A stretch of 42,036 bases of DNA from Bacteroidota bacterium (GCA_029558435.1 JAKQEZ010000246.1:1-42036), one strand, 5' to 3'. Shown: positions 18,331-27,507, counted from the first letter of the stretch. A program made the numbers and translations. The notes: generated from the sequence alone by a model not told the origin.

Positions 18331-18364
18331 AATGAGATGATTTTAATTAATTGTCTCATTTTTT
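18331..18364 (+). terminator. Intrinsic terminator of the CUB/lectin gene
   Basis: A 12-bp stem with two G-T pairs (18331-18342 with 18349-18360), loop TTAATT, followed by a T-run at 18359-18364. It also shows that the open frame extending upstream of ettA through this region is not coding. Confidence 0.75.
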
Positions 18365-18429
18365 GTGTTCAATCGGTTCGGGCGAAAACCAAATATTTTC
18401 ATTACTTTTACACTTCAAATCAAACAAAC

Positions 18430-20115
18430 ATGTCAGACGATAAAAAGATTATTTTTTCAATGGTTGGGGTGTCCAAATCAACGCCTCAAGGAAAACAAAT
18501 TATAAAGGATATTTACCTTTCATTCTACTACGGTGCCAAAATTGGTATCATCGGTTTGAATGGTTCGGGTAAATCAACCATCATGAAAATTATTGCTGGT
18601 ATTGAAAAATCCTACCAAGGGGATGTTGTGTTTTCACCAGGATATACCGTTGGATATTTACCGCAAGAACCAGAGTTAGACCCTAAAAAAACGGTAAAAG
18701 AAATCGTGATGGAAGGGGTGCAAGAAACTGTTGATGTATTGAAAGAATACGAGGAGATCAACAATTCATTTATGGACGAGGAAGTGTTAAACGACCCGGA
18801 TAAAATGGATAAGTTAATTGCGCGTCAGGCCGCTGTACAAGATAAAATTGATGCGTTGGATGCGTGGGAATTGGATTCTAAATTGGAAATCGCTATGGAT
18901 GCCTTACGTTGTCCACCTGATGATCAATTAATTGAAACGCTATCTGGAGGTGAACGTCGCCGAGTTGCACTTTGCCGTTTGTTGCTTCAAACACCCGATA
19001 TTTTATTGCTGGATGAGCCTACCAACCACTTGGATGCAGAATCTATTGAATGGTTGGAACAACACTTGCAACAATACAAAGGAACGGTAATCGCTGTAAC
19101 GCACGACCGTTATTTCCTTGACAATGCAGCTGGTTGGATTCTTGAGTTAGACCGTGGAGAAGGTATTCCGTGGAAAGGAAACTACACTTCTTGGTTGGAG
19201 CAAAAAGGAAAACGCTTGGCCGAAGAAGAAAAATCAGAATCAAAACGTCAAAAAGTGTTAGCGCGCGAGTTGGAGTGGGTGCGTATGAACCCAAAAGGTC
19301 GCCACGCCAAAAACAAAGCTCGTTTAGCCAATTATGATAAAATGTTGGCAGAAGATGCAAAAGACAAAGAAGCTAAATTGGAAATTCCAATTCCAAATGG
19401 TCCGCGTTTGGGTAACAATGTTATCGATGCTGTCAATGTTTCTAAAGCATTTGGAGATAAATTATTGTACGATGATTTAAACTTTAAACTACCCCCAGCA
19501 GGAATTGTAGGCATCATTGGACCAAATGGTGCTGGTAAAACTACCATTTTTAAAATGATCATGGGTGAGTTAGCCCCAGATGCTGGATCGTTTGAAGTAG
19601 GCGACACTGTAAAAATTGGTTATGTTGACCAAACACACAAAGATATTCACCCCGATAAAACGGTGTATGAAGTGGTGTCTAACGGAACAGAATTAATTGA
19701 AATTGGTAACCAAAAAGTAAATGCTCGTGCATATCTTTCTAAATTTAATTTCAACGGATCTGACCAAAACAAAAAAGTAGGAACACTTTCCGGTGGTGAG
19801 AGAAACCGTTTGCACTTAGCAATGACACTCAAAACAGAAGCCAACGTGTTGTTACTTGACGAGCCAACCAACGATATCGATGTAAACACATTGCGCGCCT
19901 TGGAAGAAGGTATTGAAAACTTTGCAGGATGCGCCGTAGTTATTTCGCACGACCGTTGGTTCTTGGATAGAATTTGTACACACATCTTAGCATTTGAAGG
20001 CGATTCACACGTTTATTGGTTCGAAGGTTCTTACTCCGAATACGAAGAAAACCGCAAAAAACGCCTTGGTGATACAGGTCCAAAACGTGTTAAGTACAGA
20101 AAATTGATAAAATAG
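18430..20115 (+). CDS. ettA: ABC-F protein EttA (energy-dependent translational throttle)
   Basis: A 561-residue cytoplasmic ATPase with two ABC cassettes and no membrane part. EttA binds the ribosomal E site and gates entry into elongation according to ATP/ADP. Motifs: Walker A GLNGSGKST (42-50), signature LSGGERRRVALC, Walker B ILLLDEPTNHLD; then the linker EWVRMNPKGRHAKNKARLA, which matches the EttA P-site tRNA interaction motif; then the second Walker A GPNGAGKTT and signature LSGGERNRLHLAM. The start is the ATG at 18430 (MSDDKKIIFSM): the frame is open 31 codons upstream, but that part begins inside the previous gene's terminator. mutY follows 15 bases later on the same strand. Confidence 0.95.
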   Translation: MSDDKKIIFSMVGVSKSTPQGKQIIKDIYLSFYYGAKIGIIGLNGSGKSTIMKIIAGIEKSYQGDVVFSPGYTVGYLPQEPELDPKKTVKEIVMEGVQETVDVLKEYEEINNSFMDEEVLNDPDKMDKLIARQAAVQDKIDALDAWELDSKLEIAMDALRCPPDDQLIETLSGGERRRVALCRLLLQTPDILLLDEPTNHLDAESIEWLEQHLQQYKGTVIAVTHDRYFLDNAAGWILELDRGEGIPWKGNYTSWLEQKGKRLAEEEKSESKRQKVLARELEWVRMNPKGRHAKNKARLANYDKMLAEDAKDKEAKLEIPIPNGPRLGNNVIDAVNVSKAFGDKLLYDDLNFKLPPAGIVGIIGPNGAGKTTIFKMIMGELAPDAGSFEVGDTVKIGYVDQTHKDIHPDKTVYEVVSNGTELIEIGNQKVNARAYLSKFNFNGSDQNKKVGTLSGGERNRLHLAMTLKTEANVLLLDEPTNDIDVNTLRALEEGIENFAGCAVVISHDRWFLDRICTHILAFEGDSHVYWFEGSYSEYEENRKKRLGDTGPKRVKYRKLIK

Positions 20116-20130
20116 TAAGCAGACAAGCAC

Positions 20131-21153
20131 ATGTTTGCTACTATTTTAATTGATTGGTATCAACTCCATAAACGGGATTTGCCGTGGCGCAATACATCCG
20201 ACCCCTATAAAATATGGCTGTCGGAAATCATGTTGCAACAAACACGGGTTGACCAAGGGTTGAGTTATTTTCTAAAATTTGTGGACCATTATCCCACCAT
20301 TGTTGATTTGGCAAATGCTACGGAACAACAGGTGCTCAACGATTGGCAAGGTTTGGGCTATTACAGTAGAGCACGTAACTTGCACGCAACCGCTATTGCA
20401 GTGGCAACTCAATATGAAGGTAAATTTCCAACAACGTATGCTGAAATCATACAACTTAAAGGTGTTGGAGCATACACTGCTGCGGCAATTGCAAGTTTTG
20501 CATTCAACGAACCCAAAGCAGTTGTGGATGGTAATGTTTATCGGGTGTTGGCGCGCTATTTTGATACTTCTACTCCCATCGATTCAACGCAAGGAAAAAA
20601 AGAGTTTCAGCAGTTGGCCGATGAATTATTGCCCCACCCAAAAAATGCCGTCTATAACCAAGCAATTATGGAATTTGGTGCCTTGCAATGTGTACCGGTT
20701 AACCCATCGTGCGATACATGTGTGCTGAACAACAATTGCCAAGCTTATTTGAATAAAACGGTCAATCAGCGACCAGTAAAAACCAAAAAAGTAAAAGTTA
20801 GAAACCGTTATTTTTACTACGCCATTTTTGAGTCAGAAAACAATACCTGCATTCAAAAGCGGGAACAAAACGATATTTGGCAACATTTGTATGAGTTTCC
20901 TCTCTTTGAAACCACTACTTCGTTGACCGATGAAGAGCTGTTAGAATATTATTATCGCAATTATCAATTAAAACCAGCGTATATATCCACAGCAATTAAA
21001 CATGTTTTATCACATCAACGCATCATCACCCGTTTTTTACATTTTTCAGAAATCCCTCAAAAATTACAAGCATTTGTTGTTTCAAAAGACGAATTGGTGC
21101 ATTATCCCTTGCCACGATTAATTGAAAAATACCTTGAAAATCAATCGAAATAA
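20131..21153 (+). CDS. mutY: A/G-specific adenine DNA glycosylase
   Basis: Removes adenine mispaired with 8-oxoguanine. The protein is 340 residues. Catalytic Glu32 lies in LSEIMLQQTRV; the helix-hairpin-helix is LKGVGAYTAAAIASF (109-123), followed by catalytic Asp133 in VVDGNVYRVLAR. The [4Fe-4S] cluster ligands have the exact family spacing C187-x6-C194-x2-C197-x5-C203. The C-terminal third (about 220-340) is the NUDIX-like domain that recognises 8-oxoG. The order mutY, ssb, gldE is a recurring Flavobacteriia arrangement and supports the identity of all three. Confidence 0.97.
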   Translation: MFATILIDWYQLHKRDLPWRNTSDPYKIWLSEIMLQQTRVDQGLSYFLKFVDHYPTIVDLANATEQQVLNDWQGLGYYSRARNLHATAIAVATQYEGKFPTTYAEIIQLKGVGAYTAAAIASFAFNEPKAVVDGNVYRVLARYFDTSTPIDSTQGKKEFQQLADELLPHPKNAVYNQAIMEFGALQCVPVNPSCDTCVLNNNCQAYLNKTVNQRPVKTKKVKVRNRYFYYAIFESENNTCIQKREQNDIWQHLYEFPLFETTTSLTDEELLEYYYRNYQLKPAYISTAIKHVLSHQRIITRFLHFSEIPQKLQAFVVSKDELVHYPLPRLIEKYLENQSK

Positions 21154-21229
21154 TTAGTTGTTTTGTGCTTTCAAAATTTCACGCACGTTTAAAATTATCT
21201 TCAATTCAACAAAAAATTCAAAAATTTTA

Positions 21230-21237
21230 TATATTTG
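21230..21237 (+). promoter_or_regulatory. -7 promoter box for ssb-gldE
   Basis: TATATTTG is an exact TAnnTTTG box, 43 bases before the TTG start of ssb, leaving a leader of roughly 36 bases. No TTG is seen at the -33 position. Confidence 0.5.
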
Positions 21238-21279
21238 TGTATAACCTTGTTGTAAAAGACATTAAAACAATACATTAAT

Positions 21280-21756
21280 TTGGCATCTGGAGTAAATAAA
21301 GTCATCCTTGTTGGGAATTTAGGAAAAGACCCCGAAGTAAGAAGATTGGAAAACGGTGGAATAGTTGCAAATTTTTCAATGGCAACCACAGAAACCTATT
21401 TTGATAGAAATACCAACGAACGTAAAGACATAACCGATTGGCACAACATTGTGGCATGGAGAGGTTTGGCAGAAGTGATTGAGAAATACGTACGAAAAGG
21501 CTCTAAATTGTATGTGGAAGGTAAGTTAAAAACACGTTCGTGGACCGATAAAGATGGCAACAACCGTTATACAACAGAAGTATATGCCGACAACATTATC
21601 ATGCTCAACCGTGCAGAACAAGCACCAGTGATTAATGAGCCAATTTTCACCAACGAAGGTACGCCATCACCGCTAACACCTTTGGAAGGTTTTTCAGCGC
21701 CAACAGGCTATATGCCACCACAACAAGAAGAAGAAACAGACGATTTACCATTTTAA
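21280..21756 (+). CDS. ssb: Single-stranded DNA-binding protein
   Basis: A 158-residue SSB that coats single-stranded DNA in replication and repair. The OB fold spans residues 1-105 (NKVILVGNLGKDPEVR, WHNIVAWRGLAEVIEKYV, LYVEGKLKTRSW). A flexible Pro/Gln/Glu-rich linker follows, ending in the acidic partner-binding tip DDLPF. The start is a TTG: it gives MASGVNKVILVG, the expected N-terminus, and no in-frame ATG exists upstream before the promoter box. gldE starts 10 bases after its stop. Confidence 0.96.
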   Translation: MASGVNKVILVGNLGKDPEVRRLENGGIVANFSMATTETYFDRNTNERKDITDWHNIVAWRGLAEVIEKYVRKGSKLYVEGKLKTRSWTDKDGNNRYTTEVYADNIIMLNRAEQAPVINEPIFTNEGTPSPLTPLEGFSAPTGYMPPQQEEETDDLPF

Positions 21757-21766
21757 ATAAAGAATA

Positions 21767-23092
21767 ATGAATCAATTAGATCCTGACCCCCTGGCCAGTG
21801 TTGCACTCACAGCGTTTAATGCTGCTGATGTGCTTTTAGTAGGAATCATTCTATTACTACTCATTGCCTCTGCGCTTTTTGCTGGTGCAGAAGTTGCTTT
21901 CTTTTCACTCAGTGAATTGGAAAAAGATCAAATCAAAAAAAGTGAAAAAGCAAGGGCAAAAATTGCTGAAAAATTATTGGATAAGCCTAAACGTTTATTG
22001 GCCACCATCTTAGTTGGAAAAAATGTGTTGAACGTTGCATTTGTGGTGGTTTCTTTTATTGTTCTCACAAAAATTGGTGTTTATTTTCATACTAATTGGG
22101 TGGTGTTGACTGCTATCAATGTTTTTCTAATATCACTGTTTTTAGTGTTTGTGGGTGAATCGTATCCAAAAACAATTGCCTATAAAAACAAAGCAACCTA
22201 TGTGTGTTTAATGGCCTATCCCATTCTTGTTTTGCAATACCTTCCGCCTTTTTCATGGTTGATTAAACCATTGTCGAGTGGAACCAAAACATTGGAAAAA
22301 CGAGCGAAACGCAAAGGAATAGAAATTTCACCTGTTGCTTTGGAAACCGTGCTTTCGTTGTCACAAGACCCTGAAGAAAATAAAAACGAACTCAATATTT
22401 TGCAAGGAGTTCTCAAATTTGGTGATACCGATGTGCGTCAAATCATGTGTCCGCGCATGGATGTTATTGGAATTGACGAAAAACTAACGTTGGAAGAAGT
22501 CTTGAACGTTGTGGTGGATGCTGGCTATTCGCGTTTGCCGGTTTACAAAGAAAATTTTGACGAAATAATAGGTGTCATCTTTGTCAAAGATTTATTTCAT
22601 TCATCTGTTAAGAAAAACGATTTTGATTGGCGAACATTGGTGCGTGAACCGATGTATGTTCCAGAGAATAAAAAAATTGACGATTTGCTACGTGAGTTTC
22701 AATTAAAGAAAATTCACATTGCCATTGTTATTGATGAATATGGAGGTCCAACAGGAATTGTAACCCTAGAAGACGTGTTGGAAGAAATTGTGGGCGATAT
22801 TACCGATGAATACGATGGTGACGAGGAAACATTTACTCAAATTAATGAAAACACCTATATTTTTGAGGGACAAACATCGCTTGCCGATTTCTACAAAGCA
22901 ATCAACATTGATGGAAATGCTTTTGAAGAACGAAAAGAAGATGCCGAATCCATTGGTGGATTTTTAATCGAAGTTTTTGGTAAAATCCCTAAAGTCAACG
23001 AAACCATTACCATAGAAAACATCAAATTGATTGTGGAAGCATCAGATAAAAAACGTGTGCGAAAAGTGCGAGTTGTAATTGAATCAATTTAA
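21767..23092 (+). CDS. gldE: Gliding-motility protein GldE (CNNM/CBS/CorC-like membrane protein)
   Basis: A 441-residue inner-membrane protein. Residues about 20-170 are a CNNM (DUF21) transmembrane domain with about four helices (DVLLVGIILLLLIASALFAG; VLTAINVFLISLFLVFVG). Two CBS domains follow (QIMCPRMDVIGIDEKLTLEE, IHIAIVIDEYGGPTGIVTLE), then a CorC/HlyC domain from about 350 to the end. In gliding Bacteroidota this protein is GldE, known from Flavobacterium as linked to GldD; relatives elsewhere are ion-transport proteins. Here gldD does not follow: the gene ends by overlapping the end of a convergent phosphopantetheinyl transferase gene by 4 bases. Confidence 0.9.
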   Translation: MNQLDPDPLASVALTAFNAADVLLVGIILLLLIASALFAGAEVAFFSLSELEKDQIKKSEKARAKIAEKLLDKPKRLLATILVGKNVLNVAFVVVSFIVLTKIGVYFHTNWVVLTAINVFLISLFLVFVGESYPKTIAYKNKATYVCLMAYPILVLQYLPPFSWLIKPLSSGTKTLEKRAKRKGIEISPVALETVLSLSQDPEENKNELNILQGVLKFGDTDVRQIMCPRMDVIGIDEKLTLEEVLNVVVDAGYSRLPVYKENFDEIIGVIFVKDLFHSSVKKNDFDWRTLVREPMYVPENKKIDDLLREFQLKKIHIAIVIDEYGGPTGIVTLEDVLEEIVGDITDEYDGDEETFTQINENTYIFEGQTSLADFYKAINIDGNAFEERKEDAESIGGFLIEVFGKIPKVNETITIENIKLIVEASDKKRVRKVRVVIESI

Positions 23093-23646
23093 TTCAGCAC
23101 CACTGTAATTTTTCCTTCTTGCAAAAAGTCAAAAAAGTATGAGGTTGCTTCAAAAACCACTTCTATTTGTTGGGTAGAAAAATTGATGGATTTGATAGTA
23201 ATATCTTCTTTTGAATTTGCAATCTTGCCTTCTTTTAATTTGTAAAACGCTTCTTTAGCACCCCAAACTAAGTGCAACAATTTTACATCGTCCATAAAAT
23301 GCGCTTCGTGTTGGTTGATGTAATAGGTGGCACCATACAAAATGCGATCGTTTTCTACTTCAATGTCAATACCAACTGGTTTTTCAGCTACATAAACAGC
23401 TATCCAACCTTTGGAATGTGAAATAGAAAGGTGCAAATGCGGATAATTGACTAAAAAAGGCTGACCACTTTCTTTGTAGGCAATAGCCGAATCAAATCCT
23501 AATTGTTGCACCGATAAAAGGGCTTCGCTTTTTTCAATGTCGCGTTTTTTTTCATCGTTACGCAAGCGTTTTTCGTAATTTTCAATTGAACGTATCGATA
23601 AATGCGGTCTTTTGTTAAGAATTGATGAAAAGTCTGGCTGCTCCAT
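23089..23646 (-). CDS. 4'-phosphopantetheinyl transferase superfamily protein
   Basis: A 185-residue enzyme of the Sfp/AcpT type, which moves the phosphopantetheine arm of coenzyme A onto carrier proteins. The two magnesium and CoA motifs are present: PVGIDIEVE (about 111-119) and LVWGAKEAFYKLKEGK (about 146-161), plus LHLSISHSKGWIAV, the usual first motif. It is probably the housekeeping holo-ACP synthase for fatty-acid synthesis, as in other Flavobacteriia where it is found near gldE and gldD. It converges on gldE with overlapping stop codons (23089-23092) and diverges from the DUF2851 gene. Confidence 0.93.
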   Translation of the reverse strand: MEQPDFSSILNKRPHLSIRSIENYEKRLRNDEKKRDIEKSEALLSVQQLGFDSAIAYKESGQPFLVNYPHLHLSISHSKGWIAVYVAEKPVGIDIEVENDRILYGATYYINQHEAHFMDDVKLLHLVWGAKEAFYKLKEGKIANSKEDITIKSINFSTQQIEVVFEATSYFFDFLQEGKITVVLN

Positions 23647-23752
23647 TTTGTTTGTTTTTTGAACGAATAGGCTAATTTAAGGATAAAAAACTCAAATACA
23701 TTTTTTATTCTCCCAACTTTTTTGTAATTTCATTCAACCTATCTTTTAAATT

Positions 23753-24910
23753 ATGAATGAGACCTATTTACACTTTATTTGGAAGTTGAAGCGTTTACCG
23801 TTTCACCAACTAACAACAACCGACGGAAAATTATTGAAAATTCTGAAAAATGGAATTCACAATGTGTCCGAATCGGGCCCTGATTTTTATAATGCACGTA
23901 TTTTTTACGAAGAAATGGAATGGGCCGGACAAATTGAAATGCATGTAAAAAGTTCTGATTGGTACAAACACGGTCACCAAAACGATGTTGCCTACTCCAA
24001 TGTGATTTTACACGTGGTGTATGAACACGATAGAGCCGTTTTTGTAAACAACAGTTTATTGCCAACCGTAGAATTAAAAAACTACATCGATTGGGAGCAT
24101 TTTGAAAATTGGGAACGCTTTGCGAGTTCGGTTAAAGAAATTCCGTGCGATGATGCGCTTTCCAACATTGATTCAATTTACCTTCAATCTATGATGCAAA
24201 AAGCCATTGTTGAACGTCAAACCCGAAAAATCAACTATCTGTTGTATACTCAATCTCAAGAAATGAACCATCAAGCGGTGTTGTATCATTTAATTGGAAA
24301 AGCTTTTGGAACAAAAGTCAATGCACTGCCTTTTGAGTTACTCACCAATCAATTGCCTTTATCGTTGCTTAAACGTATGGACAAAAAACAGCAAAAACAA
24401 CTTGTTCTGCACACAAGCGGATTGTTTGATTTGCAACCAACCGACCATTTTTCACTACCACCTTCGATATGGAAACGAAAAGGATTGCGCCCGCCCGCTT
24501 TTCCAGAAAAAAGAATAGAACAATTTGCCGATTTTATCGCTGCTATTGATTTTGAATTGCTCGTTAGTTATCTTTCTCCTCAAGAAATTTACACGTATGT
24601 TGTGCAACAAGCAAAAAATCAAAATTTATCCGAAAATTTAATTAATCAATTGTTTGTCAACGCATTTGTTCCCTATTTTTGGTATAAATCACTTCGAGAA
24701 GAAAATGAAAAAATGCAAGAACAAATACTTGCCTTTTTAGAAGAATTGCAACCTGATGATAATCACATCATTAAAAAATGGAAAAAAACAGGTGTGATTG
24801 TTAGTAACGCCTATCAAAGTCAGGCACTTATAGAGTTGTATAATGAATATTGCACCTACAAAAAATGTTTAAATTGCCAGATTGGTGTAAAAATCTTAAA
24901 AGGAGAGTAA
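23753..24910 (+). CDS. DUF2851 family protein, function unknown
   Basis: A 385-residue protein, probably soluble, of a family known mainly from Bacteroidota. Recognisable features are the N-terminal ETYLHFIWKLKRLPFHQLTT, the GPDFYNARI segment, WAGQIEMHVKSSDWYKHGH and NVILHVVYEHD, all family hallmarks. Near the end is a pair of cysteines in YKKCLNCQIG. The SDW, GH and HV histidine and aspartate residues could be an active site, but no reaction is known to me. A small PspC-like membrane protein follows, and this pairing recurs in Flavobacteriia, hinting at a shared role. Confidence 0.88.
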   Translation: MNETYLHFIWKLKRLPFHQLTTTDGKLLKILKNGIHNVSESGPDFYNARIFYEEMEWAGQIEMHVKSSDWYKHGHQNDVAYSNVILHVVYEHDRAVFVNNSLLPTVELKNYIDWEHFENWERFASSVKEIPCDDALSNIDSIYLQSMMQKAIVERQTRKINYLLYTQSQEMNHQAVLYHLIGKAFGTKVNALPFELLTNQLPLSLLKRMDKKQQKQLVLHTSGLFDLQPTDHFSLPPSIWKRKGLRPPAFPEKRIEQFADFIAAIDFELLVSYLSPQEIYTYVVQQAKNQNLSENLINQLFVNAFVPYFWYKSLREENEKMQEQILAFLEELQPDDNHIIKKWKKTGVIVSNAYQSQALIELYNEYCTYKKCLNCQIGVKILKGE

Positions 24911-24940
24911 AAATGATTAATTTTGCTTCAAACTCGTTGG

Positions 24941-25180
24941 ATGAGGTTAATTAAAAAAATAGTGTTCTTTTTTGAAATGCGCTCCTTTGGTGTTAGTCAA
25001 TGGTGGGCAAGAAAATTGGGCATTCAAACCGATAGGGTTCGATTGGGTTTTATCTACGCTTCTTTTTTTACGTTTGGCTCTCCACTTATCATCTACCTAA
25101 TTATGGCTTGGATACTGGAACACAAACACTATTTTAAATTGCAACGTGAAAAACCAAAAACATCTATTTGGGATTTGTAA
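24941..25180 (+). CDS. Small PspC-domain membrane protein
   Basis: A 79-residue protein starting at the ATG at 24941 (MRLIKKIVFFFEMRSFG). It matches the second half of a PspC domain: WWARKLGIQTDRVRLGFIYA, then one transmembrane helix (FFTFGSPLIIYLIMAWIL). The C-terminal TSIWDL resembles the endings of similar small Flavobacteriia proteins. PspC in other bacteria belongs to envelope-stress sensing; here the role is unknown. A TTG at 24923 gives a longer but less likely start. It lies 30 bases after the DUF2851 gene, and the first ATG after that stop belongs to a different 13-codon frame (see findings). Confidence 0.8.
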   Translation: MRLIKKIVFFFEMRSFGVSQWWARKLGIQTDRVRLGFIYASFFTFGSPLIIYLIMAWILEHKHYFKLQREKPKTSIWDL

Positions 25181-25183
25181 ACA

Positions 25184-26080
25184 ATGGAAACTACAACAAT
25201 GAAAATAGTGATTACAGGTGCCAATGGTTTATTGGGACAAAAAATTGTAATACAGTTGCTGAAAAAAAATGTGCCCTTTCTTGCAACATCAACGGGTGAG
25301 AATAGAAATCCAGATTGCCCAGCCGACCATTATGTTGAAATGGATATTTGCAATAAAGCACAAGTAACACAAGTTATAGAACAATTTTGTCCTACACATG
25401 TAATTCACACTGCCGCAATGACTAATGTGGACGCCTGTGAGTTGAATCCTGAGCAATGTCATCAAATCAATGTAGTTGGAACACAAAACGTTTTTGAAGC
25501 AACACAAAAGGTAAACGCTCATTTTCAATTGCTTTCAACCGATTTTGTGTTTGACGGTCAAAAAGGTAATTACACCGAAGAAGATGCTGTGAATCCGCTA
25601 AGTGTGTATGCGCAATCAAAAGTGGATGCAGAAAATTTACTGTTAAAAGGAAATTATTCGAATTATTCCATTGTCAGAACCATCATTGTTTATGGCAATG
25701 CCCATCATTTATCGCGCTCTAATTTATTTTTGTGGGCTAAATCAGCTTTGCCAAAAGGAGAGCAAATGAATGTGGTTGACGACCAATTTCGTGCACCTAC
25801 TTGGGCCAATGACTTGGCTTGGGGATGCATCCGTATTTGTGAGCTAAATGAACGTGGAATTTATCATTTAAGTGGACCAACCACCTTTTCCATTTTTGAA
25901 ATTGTGGAACGCATTGCTCGCTATTACAATTACGACACAAAGTTATTAAACAAAATTTCAAGTGCTACCTTGAGCCAGCCCGCTGCACGACCACCAAAAA
26001 CCGGATTTGATTTAACAAAAGCAAGAAAAAATTTAGGATATCAACCAAAAACTATAGAAGAAACATTAGATTTGTTTTAA
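25184..26080 (+). CDS. NAD(P)-dependent sugar reductase, RmlD / dTDP-4-dehydrorhamnose reductase-like
   Basis: A 298-residue short-chain dehydrogenase with an N-terminal Rossmann motif IVITGANGLLGQKIV and the catalytic YxxxK pair in SVYAQSKVDAENLL. The segment VIHTAAMTNVDACELNPEQC is characteristic of the RmlD group, which makes dTDP-rhamnose; the true substrate here is not shown because no rmlABC genes are nearby. A second ATG at 25199 (MKIVITGANG) is an equally good start and would remove five residues. It begins 3 bases after the PspC-like gene and is followed after 15 bases by the HhH protein, so the genes look co-transcribed. Confidence 0.88.
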   Translation: METTTMKIVITGANGLLGQKIVIQLLKKNVPFLATSTGENRNPDCPADHYVEMDICNKAQVTQVIEQFCPTHVIHTAAMTNVDACELNPEQCHQINVVGTQNVFEATQKVNAHFQLLSTDFVFDGQKGNYTEEDAVNPLSVYAQSKVDAENLLLKGNYSNYSIVRTIIVYGNAHHLSRSNLFLWAKSALPKGEQMNVVDDQFRAPTWANDLAWGCIRICELNERGIYHLSGPTTFSIFEIVERIARYYNYDTKLLNKISSATLSQPAARPPKTGFDLTKARKNLGYQPKTIEETLDLF

Positions 26081-26095
26081 ACTAATTTTTTTTCA

Positions 26096-26965
26096 TTGAA
26101 TTGGCCCCAAAAAATATCCAATCGCAAAGCACGAGGTGTTTTTGTGTTGTTAATCATCATTATCATGGTGGTGTTAATGCCACGATTGTTACAAGACTTA
26201 TCAAGCAATGAGCCTTTATTAGTAACGTTTAAAGAAATTGATAGTGGTATCTCAGAAATTGAGAAAAAAAAGTATTTATCAGTTCCATATTATAAGAAAA
26301 AATCAATAAAGTATAAATCGCCACCAACAAAGTTTGACCCGAATAAATACCAGGAGCACGAGTGGATAGCTCTTGGTCTATCACCTAAACAAGCAAAAGT
26401 AGTTCTTAGTTTTGCAAAAAGAGGAATTAAAAACAACGATGAATTAAAACAAATTTTTGTTATTGATGATCGTCTTTTTCAATTGATAAAAGATTCTACT
26501 ATTTATCCTGTTTATACATTAAAACAAGGAGTTGACAATAAGAATATATATTCTCAAAAAAAACAACCTATCGAGTTAAACAAAGCAACAGAAGAGCAAT
26601 TAGTTGCCTTGCCAATGATAGGAGATTTTTTAGCCAAGAAAATTATTGAAAGACGACAGCAGTTAGGAGGATATCATTCATTAGAACAATTACTAGAAAT
26701 TAAGTTTTTAGATGTTAGCAAGTTGGATGTCATAAGACCTTTTTTAACGATAGATTTTAATGAAGTAAAACTTATAAATATCAATACCTGCACAGTAGAA
26801 GATTTACAAAAACACCCTTACATTAGTTGGAATGTTGCGAATTCAATTATTAAAATGCGTGTTTATTTAAAAAAATATACTAATTTCGACCAACTTTTAG
26901 AATCTCGACTGATTTCTATAGAGTTACTTGAAAAAATCACACCGTATCTAACACTCGAAGACTAG
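26096..26965 (+). CDS. Membrane-anchored helix-hairpin-helix protein
   Basis: A 289-residue protein starting at a TTG (26096); an in-frame stop just upstream leaves no ATG alternative before the membrane segment. Residues about 14-30 (VFVLLIIIIMVVLMPRL) are one transmembrane helix. After a linker come three ComEA-type HhH units: about 85-120 (WIALGLSPKQAKVVLSFAKR), 155-200 (LNKATEEQLVALPMIGDFLA, IIERRQQLGGYHSLEQLL) and 225-285 (ININTCTVEDLQKHPYISW). ComEA in other bacteria binds DNA outside the cytoplasmic membrane during natural transformation; similar proteins are widespread in Bacteroidota but their role is untested as far as I know. apt follows after 11 bases. Confidence 0.87.
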   Translation: MNWPQKISNRKARGVFVLLIIIIMVVLMPRLLQDLSSNEPLLVTFKEIDSGISEIEKKKYLSVPYYKKKSIKYKSPPTKFDPNKYQEHEWIALGLSPKQAKVVLSFAKRGIKNNDELKQIFVIDDRLFQLIKDSTIYPVYTLKQGVDNKNIYSQKKQPIELNKATEEQLVALPMIGDFLAKKIIERRQQLGGYHSLEQLLEIKFLDVSKLDVIRPFLTIDFNEVKLININTCTVEDLQKHPYISWNVANSIIKMRVYLKKYTNFDQLLESRLISIELLEKITPYLTLED

Positions 26966-26976
26966 AATAATAATTT

Positions 26977-27507
26977 ATGACAATAGAAAACGTTTTAAAA
27001 GCGGCTATCCGCGATGTTCCAGATTTTCCGCAACCAGGTGTCATCTTTAAAGATATAACACCTATTATGCTGAATCCAGAACTTTCTGAACAAGTTTTAA
27101 ACCATTTGGTTGAAACATATAAAAATAAATCTATTGATGTAGTTGCTGGTATAGAGAGTAGAGGTTTTTTATTCGGCTTTCCTTTGGCTATGAAATTAGG
27201 AGTTCCTTTTGTATTAATTCGCAAAAAAGGAAAATTACCTTATGAAAAGATTAGTCATGATTATCAGTTAGAATATGGAACTTCAACTATAGAAATGCAT
27301 ACGGATGCCATTAAAAAAGGGCAAAAAGTATTAATACACGACGACTTACTTGCTACTGGGGGCTCTGCTGAAGCAGCCGCACATTTAATTCAAAAATGTG
27401 GAGGTGAAGTAGTTGGATTTAATTTTTTGGTTGGACTCGACTTTTTAGAAGGAAAATCAAAATTAAATAACATATCACACAATATTTATAGTTTAGTTAC
27501 GTATTAG
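26977..27507 (+). CDS. apt: Adenine phosphoribosyltransferase
   Basis: Salvages adenine with PRPP to form AMP. The protein is 176 residues, the normal length. It shows the conserved N-terminal IRDVPDFPQPGVIFKDITP, the base-binding IESRGFLFG (59-67) and the PRPP-binding loop VLIHDDLLATGGSAEA (118-133). No own promoter is obvious; it is probably the last gene of the SDR-HhH-apt run. Confidence 0.96.
   Translation: MTIENVLKAAIRDVPDFPQPGVIFKDITPIMLNPELSEQVLNHLVETYKNKSIDVVAGIESRGFLFGFPLAMKLGVPFVLIRKKGKLPYEKISHDYQLEYGTSTIEMHTDAIKKGQKVLIHDDLLATGGSAEAAAHLIQKCGGEVVGFNFLVGLDFLEGKSKLNNISHNIYSLVTY

Noticed and set aside
18337..18429. ATG at 18337 as start of ettA
   Set aside because: It lies within the terminator hairpin of the previous gene; the ATG at 18430 gives the normal EttA N-terminus.
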